From assembly GCA_903828655.1 (NCBI GenBank), contig CAIKMX010000022.1, forward strand, positions 1-38,658: a DNA stretch of 38,658 bases, given 5' to 3'. The DNA comes from an uncultured archaeon. GTDB taxonomy: Archaea > Nanobdellota > Nanobdellia > Pacearchaeales > GW2011-AR1. Position 1 is the first letter of the stretch; every line of letters starts with the position of its first letter. The translations under genes and the position numbers were made by a program. A model generated the notes under the pieces. The model was given only the letters and a program-made list of their open reading frames with translations. It searched no databases and had not been told where the DNA came from. Below are positions 27,044-34,396 of this stretch, piece by piece.

Positions 27044-27226
27044 ATGGCAAAAGAGAATAAAAAGGAAAAAGCAGAATGCGAACTATGTGGTGAAGAGGTT
27101 AAGTTAACCTTCCTAGACAAGCTAGTAGGAACAATAATCCATGACAAATGTGTTTGCAGTGCATGTCAACGAGAACACAAAGAGAAACTAAGCGAAAAGG
27201 TCAAAGAGAAAATTGGGAAAAAGTGA
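27044..27226 (+). CDS. 60-aa zinc-finger-like protein
   Basis: MAKENKKEKAECELCGEEVK has a first CxxC knuckle and CVCSACQREHKEKL a second CxxC, separated by about 22 residues, so a small zinc ribbon is likely. The rest is basic and helical. The ATG at 27044 is preferred to the GTG at 27014: the extra residues would be encoded by the leader hairpin. The gene sits downstream of the structured leader and upstream of dispersed element copies D1 and D2. Confidence 0.7.
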   Translation: MAKENKKEKAECELCGEEVKLTFLDKLVGTIIHDKCVCSACQREHKEKLSEKVKEKIGKK

Positions 27227-27259
27227 AAAATTTAAACAAGCTACCAACAAATAACAAAT

Positions 27260-27342
27260 TACTTCTAACAATACCTTCGCAAGATACATTACCAAATTAG
27301 GTAATCTCAATTCGTTCACATCTTAGCAACTCAAAAATTTTT
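27260..27342 (+). repeat. Dispersed intergenic element, copy D1
   Basis: ACTTCTAACAATACCTTCGC, a palindromic centre GATACATTACC...ATTAGGTAATC (27296-27306), TTCGTTCACATCTT and GCAACTCAAAAATTTTT (27326-27342) align in order with D2, which follows 28 bp later. The left half has lost the ATTCCTCC block. It lies downstream of the zinc-finger gene. Confidence 0.5.
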
Positions 27343-27369
27343 GTATATAAAATGCTTAACAACATAAAG

Positions 27370-27457
27370 ATTACTCCTACAACAACGATCCCTCCACAAG
27401 AGATACCTACTAGTTAGGTAATCACACAAATCCGTTGACATCTTTTATAGGAGTAAT
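27370..27457 (+). ncRNA. Candidate 88-nt structured RNA, dispersed element copy D2
   Basis: The best-preserved copy of the dispersed element. Its ends are a perfect 10-bp inverted repeat, ATTACTCCTA (27370-27379) and TAGGAGTAAT (27448-27457). Inside lie GATCCCTCCACAAGAG, the palindrome GATACCTA-C-TAGTTAGGTAATC, and AATCCGTTGACATC. A TATA box GTATATAAAATG (27343-27354) is about 22-27 bp before the 5' end and a T-rich run TTATATTTTT follows the 3' end. Promoter, closing stem and T-rich tail suggest an RNA gene. No box C/D or H/ACA signature is evident. Inferred only from sequence; a DNA repeat is the alternative. Confidence 0.45.
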
Positions 27458-27479
27458 TTATATTTTTGGCAACTTAAAA

Positions 27480-27698
27480 TTAATCTACACTCTCTTCAAC
27501 TTCCTCGCCCTCATTGTCATCTTCTTCCTCTTCATCTAATTCCTCATCACTAAAAAGAATACTGTACTCATCGCTCTCAACCTCTCCTTCCTCATAAAGC
27601 TCTTCATACTTTTCCTTCGCCTCTTCTAATGTCCCCGCTTCAATCTCCATTTCAGGGAGCTCTTCCATCACTGTTGCTTTAACTTTGAACTTTGGCAT
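27480..27698 (-). CDS. Acidic 72-aa protein, DpnD/PcfM-like N-terminus
   Basis: The first ~45 residues (KFKVKATVMEELPEMEIEAG, then TLEEAKEKYEELYEEGEV) have the beta-beta-alpha pattern of DpnD/PcfM-like small domains, with a strand rich in alternating Val, 'EA-T-EEA--KY-E-Y--GE' helix. The C-terminal 20 residues are nearly all Asp and Glu. Function unknown. It converges with element D2. Family link is tentative. Confidence 0.55.
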   Translation of the reverse strand: MPKFKVKATVMEELPEMEIEAGTLEEAKEKYEELYEEGEVESDEYSILFSDEELDEEEEDDNEGEEVEESVD

Positions 27699-27759
27699 GT
27701 TTTTATCAGCACAGAGTATTTTTTAAAGGTTTCCAAAAACAAAAAGCCTGCGAAGATAC

Positions 27760-28449
27760 TCACTTTTCAACTACAAAAAACTTATTCAAATATTTTAGAG
27801 CTACTTTTTCATACAAAACATAATAGCCAAACATTCCCAAGGCTATTCCGCCTAAAACACCTACAAAAGTGTGAAACTTCAATATAACTGTCCCTATCGC
27901 ACCAAAGAATGCAAATGGCAAGAAGACCCAAAATAGCGAACGCCAACGCTTATAGAGAAATAAACCCATAAAAACTAGTGGTGCAACATGAAGACTTGGA
28001 AAATCCCCAAGAGGGGTACTTGCAGTATACAATCCTTGTAATGCTGTAAACATTCCTTCATTTAATACTGAAGGATTAGGCGAGGAAATCATAACACCCT
28101 GGGCCGTAGTTGGAAAAATTAGGTAAATAGCATAGCTGACTAAATACAAAAGAATAACAGAAACATAAAACGAAATAACCTGTATCACACTAATCTTCCG
28201 ATTAAAAGCATATAATAATCCTGAAAAAGGAACATAAAAAAGACAGAGTATGTACCAGTATATGATATAGATGCTAAAAGGTATCCAAGCATCAATAAAT
28301 GTTTTAAGAGAAACTGCATCTCTTAAAGTTCCTCCGAAATTGCAAACTGCCTCATACCTTAACATTACTACCCACAATAAAAAGAAAAGTGGGATAAAAA
28401 TTAATAATTTAAACCAAATGCTTTGATTGAGTTTTTTAGAAATTTTCAT
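27760..28449 (-). CDS. PAP2-like membrane protein with altered active site
   Basis: 229-aa, about six membrane helices, of the PAP2_3 (inositol-phosphoceramide-synthase-like) branch. GDFPSLHVAPLVF gives the PSLH version of the second PAP2 motif. In the third motif, FHTFVGVLGGIALG, the His is present but the position four residues later, normally Asp (HxxxD), is Gly. This may reduce or change catalysis, or the protein may transfer a head group rather than hydrolyse phosphate. It has an N-terminal cytoplasmic stub of about 10 residues. No partner is co-transcribed for certain. Short copies of the tRNA-Thr 3' end lie on both sides (27743 and 28519). Confidence 0.75.
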   Translation of the reverse strand: MKISKKLNQSIWFKLLIFIPLFFLLWVVMLRYEAVCNFGGTLRDAVSLKTFIDAWIPFSIYIIYWYILCLFYVPFSGLLYAFNRKISVIQVISFYVSVILLYLVSYAIYLIFPTTAQGVMISSPNPSVLNEGMFTALQGLYTASTPLGDFPSLHVAPLVFMGLFLYKRWRSLFWVFLPFAFFGAIGTVILKFHTFVGVLGGIALGMFGYYVLYEKVALKYLNKFFVVEK

Positions 28450-28570
28450 TTTCCCTCTTTTATAATACTATTAAAAATCAAAACTTTAAAAACCCTTTGG
28501 GGAATCTCACAAAAGAACAAAGCCTGCGACGAGACTCAACGAAACGTGAAAAGCCCAATCATACAATAAT

Positions 28571-29125
28571 TCAAACAAAGAACTGCTTAACAACTTCTTT
28601 TTTCATCTTCAAGAATTTATCGGATTCTTGTTGTAAATGATAAGAAAACTTATTCTCAAATCCTATATTCTCAACATTTTTTCCTTTTTCCTTAACTGCT
28701 TGTATTGCTGGAACAAAATCGCCATCACTAGAAACTAATATGGCAGTATCATAAGCATCAGTGTATGCAAGCTTAACCATGTCTACAGCTAAATGTATAT
28801 CATCCTCTTTTGCTTCATAAATTATTTTTCCATCAATCTTTCTTTTTAACATTCTGCATAAGACAAAGTTGAATTGGGGTATTCTCTTTAACTTTTCAAA
28901 AAATTTTTGCTGTTTCATATAACTATTGCTATCATGCATTATATCTAAAGGAACATTGTAATAGTACGTTCCCAACAATTTCCTATTATTTGCTAAATAC
29001 CTAACAAATTTTTCAAAATTAAAATCATTAGGTTTTCTTTCTAAAAACAATCCTTTCAGAATATGATAAAGATTACTTCCATCAATAAAGATTACGACCC
29101 TTTCATCACCATTTTTAACATTCAT
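28571..29125 (-). CDS. NYN-domain (LabA/DUF88-like) predicted ribonuclease
   Basis: 184-aa single NYN domain, a PIN-like fold of metal-dependent RNases. Acidic active-site motifs are clear: VVIFIDGSNLYH with the first Asp, then KEDDIHLAVDMV and ILVSSDGDFVPAIQAVK with the remaining acids. The protein is soluble. GGAAGGAG (plus-strand complement 29136-29143) lies about 10 bp before the ATG, a strong Shine-Dalgarno for this genome. Its upstream spacer contains a stable hairpin of unknown role (29174-29198). Substrate unknown; stable RNA processing or a defence role are both possible. Confidence 0.9.
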   Translation of the reverse strand: MNVKNGDERVVIFIDGSNLYHILKGLFLERKPNDFNFEKFVRYLANNRKLLGTYYYNVPLDIMHDSNSYMKQQKFFEKLKRIPQFNFVLCRMLKRKIDGKIIYEAKEDDIHLAVDMVKLAYTDAYDTAILVSSDGDFVPAIQAVKEKGKNVENIGFENKFSYHLQQESDKFLKMKKEVVKQFFV

Positions 29126-29320
29126 CTCAAACTAACTCCTTCCAGATTAATAAATTTTTCCAAGAATTTAAAACCTGGGTTTGCAGTGCAAGCCCAGGGT
29201 GTATATGATTATAACACGATTTCGGAGTTTAAAAAGTTATTGAATAGTGAATCTTTTCCGGTTCGAAGCCCTCCGTGGCCCCAAAAAGTAGGCCATTTTA
29301 ACGACGATAAAATAAAAAAG
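29126..29320. other. Structured spacer between NYN gene and tRNA-Thr
   Basis: No protein gene seen. It contains an 11-bp hairpin, CCTGGGTTTGC-AGT-GCAAGCCCAGG (29174-29198, one G-U), then TTTCGGAG which can pair with CTCCG, and the tRNA-like stretch GGTTCGAAGCC followed by CTCCGTGGCCCCA (ends about 29282). A matching 5' GGGGCCA is absent, so a complete tRNA cannot be folded. It could be an unknown ncRNA or a tRNA remnant. Confidence 0.35.
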
Positions 29321-29469
29321 AGCCTGCGACGGGGATCGAACCCATGACCTTTTGATTTTTCGTCTATGCCAAGTGCAACGGACTACCTTAACAGGAAGGT
29401 TGAACTTGAAGGGAACCTTGGTTCCCTTAAGTTACGAATCAAATGCTCTACCAACTGAGCTACGCAGGC
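29321..29469 (-). tRNA. tRNA-Thr (anticodon CGT) with 76-nt intron
   Basis: Acceptor GCCTGCG/CGCAGGC, discriminator T; D-arm GCTC-AGTTGGTA-GAGC; anticodon stem TTTGA/TCAAA, loop TTCGTAA (CGT, Thr); T-arm ATGGG-TTCGATC-CCCGT. The intron occupies 29357-29432 at the canonical 37/38 site. A four-base TCGT/ACGA helix flanked by A-rich bulges fits a bulge-helix-bulge splice motif. The intron holds a 13-bp hairpin (29403-29433) and a stretch matching the dispersed element. TATA GAATTTATAAAATG (29491-29504) is 27 bp upstream. No encoded CCA. Confidence 0.92.
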
Positions 29470-29559
29470 TCAATAAAAACGACAGAATGAGAATTTATAA
29501 AATGATTGAAAAAAAAGTTGACTCATTAAACTTAAAAAGCACCACTTTTTAGAGATTAA

Positions 29560-30249
29560 ATGGTAAGTAGAAGAACAAGAGAAGAACATCTTGAAAGAGT
29601 AAGAGCCTGGGTTAGAAAGTATCAGCCCCTAATTGAACAAACAACAGAAGTAAGATTGGGAGACGTAGAGGTGAAAGATTTAGAGGATTTTCATCAGGAT
29701 AAACATGCATATGCATTCTCAAGAGGAGTCATAGAAGAAGGGTTAGACCCTATAGAAGCTCTAAAAATATTAAAGACTAGAGAATGGTTAAGTATGCCAA
29801 AAAACAGATGGTCTTTAATGTTTGATAAAACGATAATGGGCTATGTCAACTTTACAAATGCCATTTACCTTAACATGAGAAAGGAGGAGCATTTTAGTGT
29901 ATCCATAACAATCCACGAATTATCACATGGACTATGGGATAAAATATCCGATATTCCCCAGGGTAGAAGTTCTGAAGAAGATGAATGGAGTGAAGGATTT
30001 GCAGCCTATTGCCAATACCAAGAATTTTATAACCTATACACTAAAGATGATTGCGTAGAAGGTATGGGATGGCTTCTTAATCCACACCCCGACGTTGCCC
30101 CTTATAGAAGAGGTTTCAGAAAAGTCTCAAGAGCAGTAATTGTAGATAAAATACCGCTTTTAGAAATTCCAAAAAGATGGAGAGAACTTGAAGAAAAATA
30201 CCCCCAAGAAAACAAATTAGAAGCTGGTGACTTCTTAGAACTAGTATAA
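29560..30249 (+). CDS. Zincin-like putative metallopeptidase
   Basis: 229 aa, soluble. VSITIHELSHGLWDKIS contains HExxH, the zincin metal-binding and catalytic signature, preceded by a hydrophobic strand. About 27 residues later EDEWSEGFAAYCQYQEFYN supplies the helix with a Glu that could be the third zinc ligand, a layout like gluzincins. There is no signal peptide, so the enzyme is probably cytoplasmic. The rest is charged and helical. TATA-like TAAACTTAAAAAGC (29527-29540) is 26 bp before the ATG. I do not recognise a named family; substrate unknown. Confidence 0.7.
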   Translation: MVSRRTREEHLERVRAWVRKYQPLIEQTTEVRLGDVEVKDLEDFHQDKHAYAFSRGVIEEGLDPIEALKILKTREWLSMPKNRWSLMFDKTIMGYVNFTNAIYLNMRKEEHFSVSITIHELSHGLWDKISDIPQGRSSEEDEWSEGFAAYCQYQEFYNLYTKDDCVEGMGWLLNPHPDVAPYRRGFRKVSRAVIVDKIPLLEIPKRWRELEEKYPQENKLEAGDFLELV

Positions 30250-30270
30250 CCAAAAATTAAAATTTAATTA

Positions 30271-32241
30271 TCAAATCTTTTTTCTTCTCAACAAATTCGC
30301 ATTGGTTACAACAGTAATAGAAGACAAAGCCATTGCAATCTCTGCAATTACCGGATGAACAACTCCCGCAATTGCCAATGGCAAAGCAACGACATTATAT
30401 GCAAATGCCCAGAACAAATTTTGTTTTATCTTTGAAAATGTAGCCCTTGAAAGTCTTATAGCAGAAACAACCCCATTTAAACTTCCATTAGCAAGAACAA
30501 TGTCTCCCGCTTCAATTGCAATATCCGTTCCTGTTCCAATAGCAATTCCCACATTTGCCTGTTTTAATGCCGGAGCATCATTTATTCCATCCCCAACAAA
30601 TGCAACCATTGCTCTTTTTTGCAATTCCTTAACTTTGTTAGCCTTATCTTCAGGAAGAACATTTGCAAGTACCTCTTTAATTCCAACTCTCTCAGCAATC
30701 GCCTTTGCAGTTCTCTCATTATCTCCCGTAATCATAACGGTCCTAAATCCTCCAGAATTCAACTTTTTAACAGCAGAAACAGAATCTTCTTTAACGTCAT
30801 CCGCAACACCAATAAGTCCAATAACTCTTTTGTTTTTAGAAATTAACATTGTCGTATAACCTTTCTCCTCAAAGCTATCAATTTTATTTTCAAATTCTTT
30901 AACAGAAATATTTTTTTCTTTCATCAATAAAGAATTTCCAACAACAATCTTGTTTCTTCCAATCTCTCCTTCTAATCCTCTTCCACGCAAAGTTTTAAAC
31001 TTCTTAACTTGTTTAAATCTTCCAACGCCGTTAGATTCAGCATAAGCAACAATAGACTTTGCAATTGGATGTTCACTCTGTTTTTCTAAACTTCCAACCA
31101 AATCAAGCAAACTCTTTCCAGGAATCTTAGAATAAACCTCTCTAACTTCTGGCTTTCCCTTGGTTATAGTTCCAGTTTTATCAAATACAACTATTTTAAT
31201 TTCTTTCATAGTCTGTATTGCCTCTCCCTTTCTAATCAAAATTCCTTTCTTAGCCCCCATTCCACTTCCAACCATCAATGCCGTTGGCGTGGCCAAACCC
31301 AAAGCACAGGGACATGCAATAACCAAAACCGCAACACCAACTCCAATAGATTTACTCAAATCCTTAGAAATAAAAAACCATCCCAAAAATGTTAAAACAG
31401 ATACAACAAGAATCGCAGGAACAAAAATACTTGTTATCTTATCAGCCATTTTCTGTATTGGCACTTTAGTAGACTGTGCTTCCTCAATTAACTGAATTAT
31501 ATGAGAAAGAAAAGTATCACTTCCAACCTTAGTTGCCTTAACATATAGAATACCATCCTGATTAATTGTTGCCCCAATAACATTTGCCCCTTTTATTTTA
31601 TCATTAGGAATAGACTCTCCAGTAATCATGGACTCATCCACACTACTCTCTCCTTTTACAACAATTCCATCTGTAGGAATCTTCTCTCCAGGTTTAACAA
31701 TAAATATATCTCCAAGTTTAACTTCAGAAACATCAATCTCAACCTCTTCCTCTTTTCCACTCTTTCCAACTTTTCTTAAAACTCTTGCTTTCTTGGCTCC
31801 AAGCTCAAGAAGTTTCTTTATCTCCCTAGTAGCTCTTCCTCTAGCTTTTGTCTCAACATACTTTCCAGTTATAAAAAAAGCCATAATCATCGCAGAGATT
31901 CCAGAATAATCCTGAATAGCTATCAAACCACTAAATGCAATAATTCCAGTAAGATAAGCAATAACCGTTCCAAGCATAATTAAAGAATCCATATTAAAGT
32001 AGAAACTAGTAAATCCCTTCAAACCAGACTTAATAGTAGAAAATCCAATTATGAATACAACAGGAAAAGAAACCACAAGCAGAACGATGGCCATATAAGA
32101 TTCAGGAATTAAACTCATTCCAAATATTCTATCGGAAAGCATCACAATTGCAATAGGAATCGTCAAAATCCAGGCCCAAATAAGTTTAAGCTTCCAAGTT
32201 CTTATCTCTCTATCCTCAAAACTCTCTTCATCATGATCCAT
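30271..32241 (-). CDS. copA: Copper-exporting P1B-type ATPase lacking its N-terminal HMA domain
   Basis: 656-aa heavy-metal P-type ATPase. The sixth-helix ion site CPC is in [13 protein letters not shown] (near residue 310), followed by DKTGTITKG with the phosphorylated Asp, the SEHPIA block of the nucleotide domain, and [16 protein letters not shown] together with the HMA neighbour points to Cu(I). It starts with [20 protein letters not shown] and goes straight into helix 1, with no HMA. The HMA is supplied by the separate gene ending 2 bp upstream, so fission of a standard CopA is likely. Last gene of the copper cluster. Confidence 0.95.
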   Translation of the reverse strand: MDHDEESFEDREIRTWKLKLIWAWILTIPIAIVMLSDRIFGMSLIPESYMAIVLLVVSFPVVFIIGFSTIKSGLKGFTSFYFNMDSLIMLGTVIAYLTGIIAFSGLIAIQDYSGISAMIMAFFITGKYVETKARGRATREIKKLLELGAKKARVLRKVGKSGKEEEVEIDVSEVKLGDIFIVKPGEKIPTDGIVVKGESSVDESMITGESIPNDKIKGANVIGATINQDGILYVKATKVGSDTFLSHIIQLIEEAQSTKVPIQKMADKITSIFVPAILVVSVLTFLGWFFISKDLSKSIGVGVAVLVIACPCALGLATPTALMVGSGMGAKKGILIRKGEAIQTMKEIKIVVFDKTGTITKGKPEVREVYSKIPGKSLLDLVGSLEKQSEHPIAKSIVAYAESNGVGRFKQVKKFKTLRGRGLEGEIGRNKIVVGNSLLMKEKNISVKEFENKIDSFEEKGYTTMLISKNKRVIGLIGVADDVKEDSVSAVKKLNSGGFRTVMITGDNERTAKAIAERVGIKEVLANVLPEDKANKVKELQKRAMVAFVGDGINDAPALKQANVGIAIGTGTDIAIEAGDIVLANGSLNGVVSAIRLSRATFSKIKQNLFWAFAYNVVALPLAIAGVVHPVIAEIAMALSSITVVTNANLLRRKKI

Positions 32242-32243
32242 CT

Positions 32244-32462
32244 CTACGCTCCTTCAACCCCAACTACCTTATAGCCCATTTTATCAATAGCCTTTTTCAT
32301 CTCCTCAACACTTGCACCATCTTCCGCTTCGACAAAACACTTATTTGTCATCAAACTTACATTAGCTTCATTAACTCCTTTAATCTTCTTCAAAGCTCTT
32401 TCAACATTAGAAGCACAACTAGCACAATGCATTCCCTGAATTTTTAATTTAATCTTTTTCAT
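32244..32462 (-). CDS. Copper chaperone / free-standing HMA domain
   Basis: 72-aa heavy-metal-associated domain, ferredoxin-like fold, with the metal site MHCASC (Cys13, Cys16). The full betaalphabeta-betaalphabeta length is present ([18 protein letters not shown] and the final [11 protein letters not shown]). Its stop is 2 bp before the CopA start, so it probably replaces the missing CopA N-terminal domain and delivers Cu(I) to it. The preceding 111-bp spacer carries the repeated hairpins described at 32470-32574. Confidence 0.92.
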   Translation of the reverse strand: MKKIKLKIQGMHCASCASNVERALKKIKGVNEANVSLMTNKCFVEAEDGASVEEMKKAIDKMGYKVVGVEGA

Positions 32463-32469
32463 GATTTTT

Positions 32470-32574
32470 ATTTGCTATTTTAGTTTCTTTCTTGAACCAC
32501 CTTTCTTAAAGGAAAGTTGACCCACAAGAAAACCTTGGTTTTCTTAGGTTTCTTTTCTAAAGAAAGAAGAGTGT
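32470..32574 (-). promoter_or_regulatory. Putative copper-operon operator/promoter 2, with inserted hairpin
   Basis: On the minus strand: ACACTCT, then the inverted repeat TTTCTTT-AGA-AAAGAAA (32549-32565), then AAACTAAAATAGCAAATAAA just before the HMA gene. The same order occurs before the SafE fusion gene (34083-34153). Between the two parts this copy has about 50 extra bases with the hairpin AAGAAAAC-CTTG-GTTTTCTT (plus strand, 32526-32545) shared with the tRNA-Thr intron. Confidence 0.45.
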
Positions 32575-34079
32575 CACATTCCACAGCCGCAACTTCCACC
32601 GCCGCTCCCCATACTACAACTTCCTGAGCCTGACCCAGAACTTGAGCTAGCGACAGTATCTCCTGTCGCAACAGTCTTCAGTTGTTCTTGTGAAGCCGTT
32701 CCGTCTGCCGTAACAACAAAGCTCCCATGAAGCATCCCCATACCACATGTGAAACTTATTGTTCCTTCTTTATTAGGTGTAAACTCTATACTATTTAATC
32801 CTTGTTTTAGCTGTTTATCAATTCCATATGCACTCATCACAAGTTCCTGATTACATCCCGTTAGCTGCTTAACATTAACATTCCACTTCACCAGAACACC
32901 TTCTTTTAATACAAAAGAACTTGGTGAATATCCCGAGGAATCAACATTCATACTAATCTCTTGTACACCTCCCCCAATAACTGCACTTACAGAATTGCTA
33001 GGAATATTATTTCCCCCAGACAAACTAGACTTAATAGCATCAAAACTTAAAGGAGAACCTAGAACTGCTAATCCCCGATTTAACATTACTAATCCAAGTA
33101 TCAAAACAATCACTGCAGATATCTTCAATATTCTCTTAGTAGTCCTATGACTAATAACTGTAGCCAAACTTCCAAATCCGAGCATTATAGGTAAAGTTCC
33201 TAAACCAAACGCAAACAAACTCGCAGCTCCGCTAATAAAACTTCCAGTTCCAGCAGCATAAATATACATCGCCTGCAAAGGCCCGCAAGCAATAAACAAT
33301 CCATTCAACAATCCGGTAACTAAAGGAGCACCATACTGCCCCCTTGCCCCCTTAGAAGCGCTAGCCGCAGCCTTAGTTAAAAATTTAGGATTAAACTGAA
33401 ACCTCTTAAAAAATCCAATCCCCATCATCCCTAAGGAATAAAATATCATAAACACCCCAGCAAATATTGCCACAGCCCCACGCAAACCAACACTAAAAGC
33501 AAATATCCCCCCAATCAATCCGAATATTCCCCCAATTATAGTATAAGATAAAAGTTTAGAACCTCCATAAACCAAATGCTGCCCAAAACCTTTTTTTCCG
33601 TTAATAGCATTCTTAGCAGTATACGAAACAACAAAACCTCCGCACATCGAAACACAATGAAAACCAGTAAGTATTCCAATTCCGAATAATAAAAACAAAG
33701 AAGCATTTTGTCCGATACTAGGAATTGCAAGATCAAACTTACTTAAATAAATATAGGCCACAACTGCAAGTACAACAATCGCCACGATCATAACCCCGAA
33801 TCCAATCTTATCCCCAATACTTTTATCACGATCTTGTTTCTCAACTGCACAAACATCATTTTCACCAACACCCTCACAATCACAACTATATCCATGTTTT
33901 TCTATAACTGCCTTAATTTTTTGCTCAGAAACTTTATCCGAATCAAATTCAACTTCTGCCTTTCCTTTAGAGTAGCTTGCAGAAACACTCTTAACGCCAT
34001 CAAGTTCTTTCAAACTTTCTTCAATTAGATTTGCACACGAATTGCAGTGCATGCCCGTTATCTTAAATATTTTCTTCAT
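32574..34079 (-). CDS. HMA + SafE/DsbD-like membrane + cupredoxin fusion, copper handling
   Basis: 501 aa in four parts. (1) HMA domain with MHCNSC (Cys12, Cys15), residues 1-70. (2) A TauE/SafE (urease-accessory UreH-like) membrane domain of about six helices, with GFHCVSMCGGFVVSY and NGLFIACGPLQAMYIYAAG, each a Cys-bearing motif. (3) A C-terminal cupredoxin-like domain (VQEISMNVDSSGYSPSSFVL to CGMGMLHGSFVV) with candidate Cys/His/Met copper ligands. (4) A tail GSCSMGSGGGSCGCGM rich in Cys, Met and Gly. This resembles bacterial copper-export or cytochrome-oxidase copper-delivery proteins that fuse SafE to HMA and cupredoxin. It heads the CopA cluster and probably moves Cu(I) across the membrane or to the exterior. 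Confidence 0.85.
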   Translation of the reverse strand: MKKIFKITGMHCNSCANLIEESLKELDGVKSVSASYSKGKAEVEFDSDKVSEQKIKAVIEKHGYSCDCEGVGENDVCAVEKQDRDKSIGDKIGFGVMIVAIVVLAVVAYIYLSKFDLAIPSIGQNASLFLLFGIGILTGFHCVSMCGGFVVSYTAKNAINGKKGFGQHLVYGGSKLLSYTIIGGIFGLIGGIFAFSVGLRGAVAIFAGVFMIFYSLGMMGIGFFKRFQFNPKFLTKAAASASKGARGQYGAPLVTGLLNGLFIACGPLQAMYIYAAGTGSFISGAASLFAFGLGTLPIMLGFGSLATVISHRTTKRILKISAVIVLILGLVMLNRGLAVLGSPLSFDAIKSSLSGGNNIPSNSVSAVIGGGVQEISMNVDSSGYSPSSFVLKEGVLVKWNVNVKQLTGCNQELVMSAYGIDKQLKQGLNSIEFTPNKEGTISFTCGMGMLHGSFVVTADGTASQEQLKTVATGDTVASSSSGSGSGSCSMGSGGGSCGCGM

Positions 34080-34082
34080 TTT

Positions 34083-34153
34083 GTTTTATATTTTACTATT
34101 TTAGTTTTTCTTTTGAAACACAAATTTTCTTTTTTCTAAAAAGAAAAGAGTGT
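34083..34153 (-). promoter_or_regulatory. Putative copper-operon operator/promoter 1
   Basis: Perfect 10-bp inverted repeat TTTTCTTTTT-TCT-AAAAAGAAAA (34125-34147), flanked by ACACTCT (minus strand), and a downstream AACTAAAATAGTAAAATATAA TATA-like stretch before the ATG at 34079. The blocks recur before the HMA gene. Regulator and metal response are inferred. Confidence 0.45.
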
Positions 34154-34218
34154 TTTCATAAAAATCTCACAAGAACATTCTTTATAACCGCTTTGATGTA
34201 ACTAGTTTCAATCAAACT

Positions 34219-34341
34219 TCAAGAATCATCATCGATCATCCCACATCCAACCTTATGATCTCTCATCAGCTCAAAATAGAAACCAAAATCATCTTCATCC
34301 GAACTATCAAGTTCAGTCATCAATATCCTTTTATTAACCAT
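34219..34341 (-). CDS. 40-aa acidic orphan protein
   Basis: MVNKRILMTELDSSDEDDFG begins a 40-residue ORF that ends GCGMIDDDS. It is acidic with a small hydrophobic middle (FGFYFELM). Support: TATA box CCTATAAATAC (34361-34371) is 25 bp before the ATG, the usual leaderless distance, and the frame stays open about 20 codons upstream with plausible residues (VLDSTAFVFIGSNSKLF) but no start codon. It lies just downstream of the membrane regulator gene. Function unknown; codon use and conservation are untested. Confidence 0.4.
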   Translation of the reverse strand: MVNKRILMTELDSSDEDDFGFYFELMRDHKVGCGMIDDDS

Positions 34342-34396
34342 GAATAACTTTGAATTAGATCCTATAAATACAAACGCAGTACTGTCTAAGACAACA

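Noticed and set aside
27390-27425. Integron attC-like core sites (ACCTAAC/GTTAGGT match RYYYAAC/GTTRRRY) in the dispersed elements
   Set aside because: Core sites are not kept in every copy, gene cassettes do not lie between copies in one orientation, and no integron integrase is seen.
27370-27457. Box C/D or H/ACA guide RNA
   Set aside because: I do not see RUGAUGA with CUGA boxes or an ACA tail in the proper places.
29174-29283. Intron-split or complete tRNA on the plus strand
   Set aside because: The T-stem bases do not pair properly and there is no matching 5' acceptor strand within the spacer.
29063-29552. Plus-strand reading frames across the NYN start and the tRNA-Thr gene
   Set aside because: They overlap a tRNA and antisense coding sequence and have no family features.
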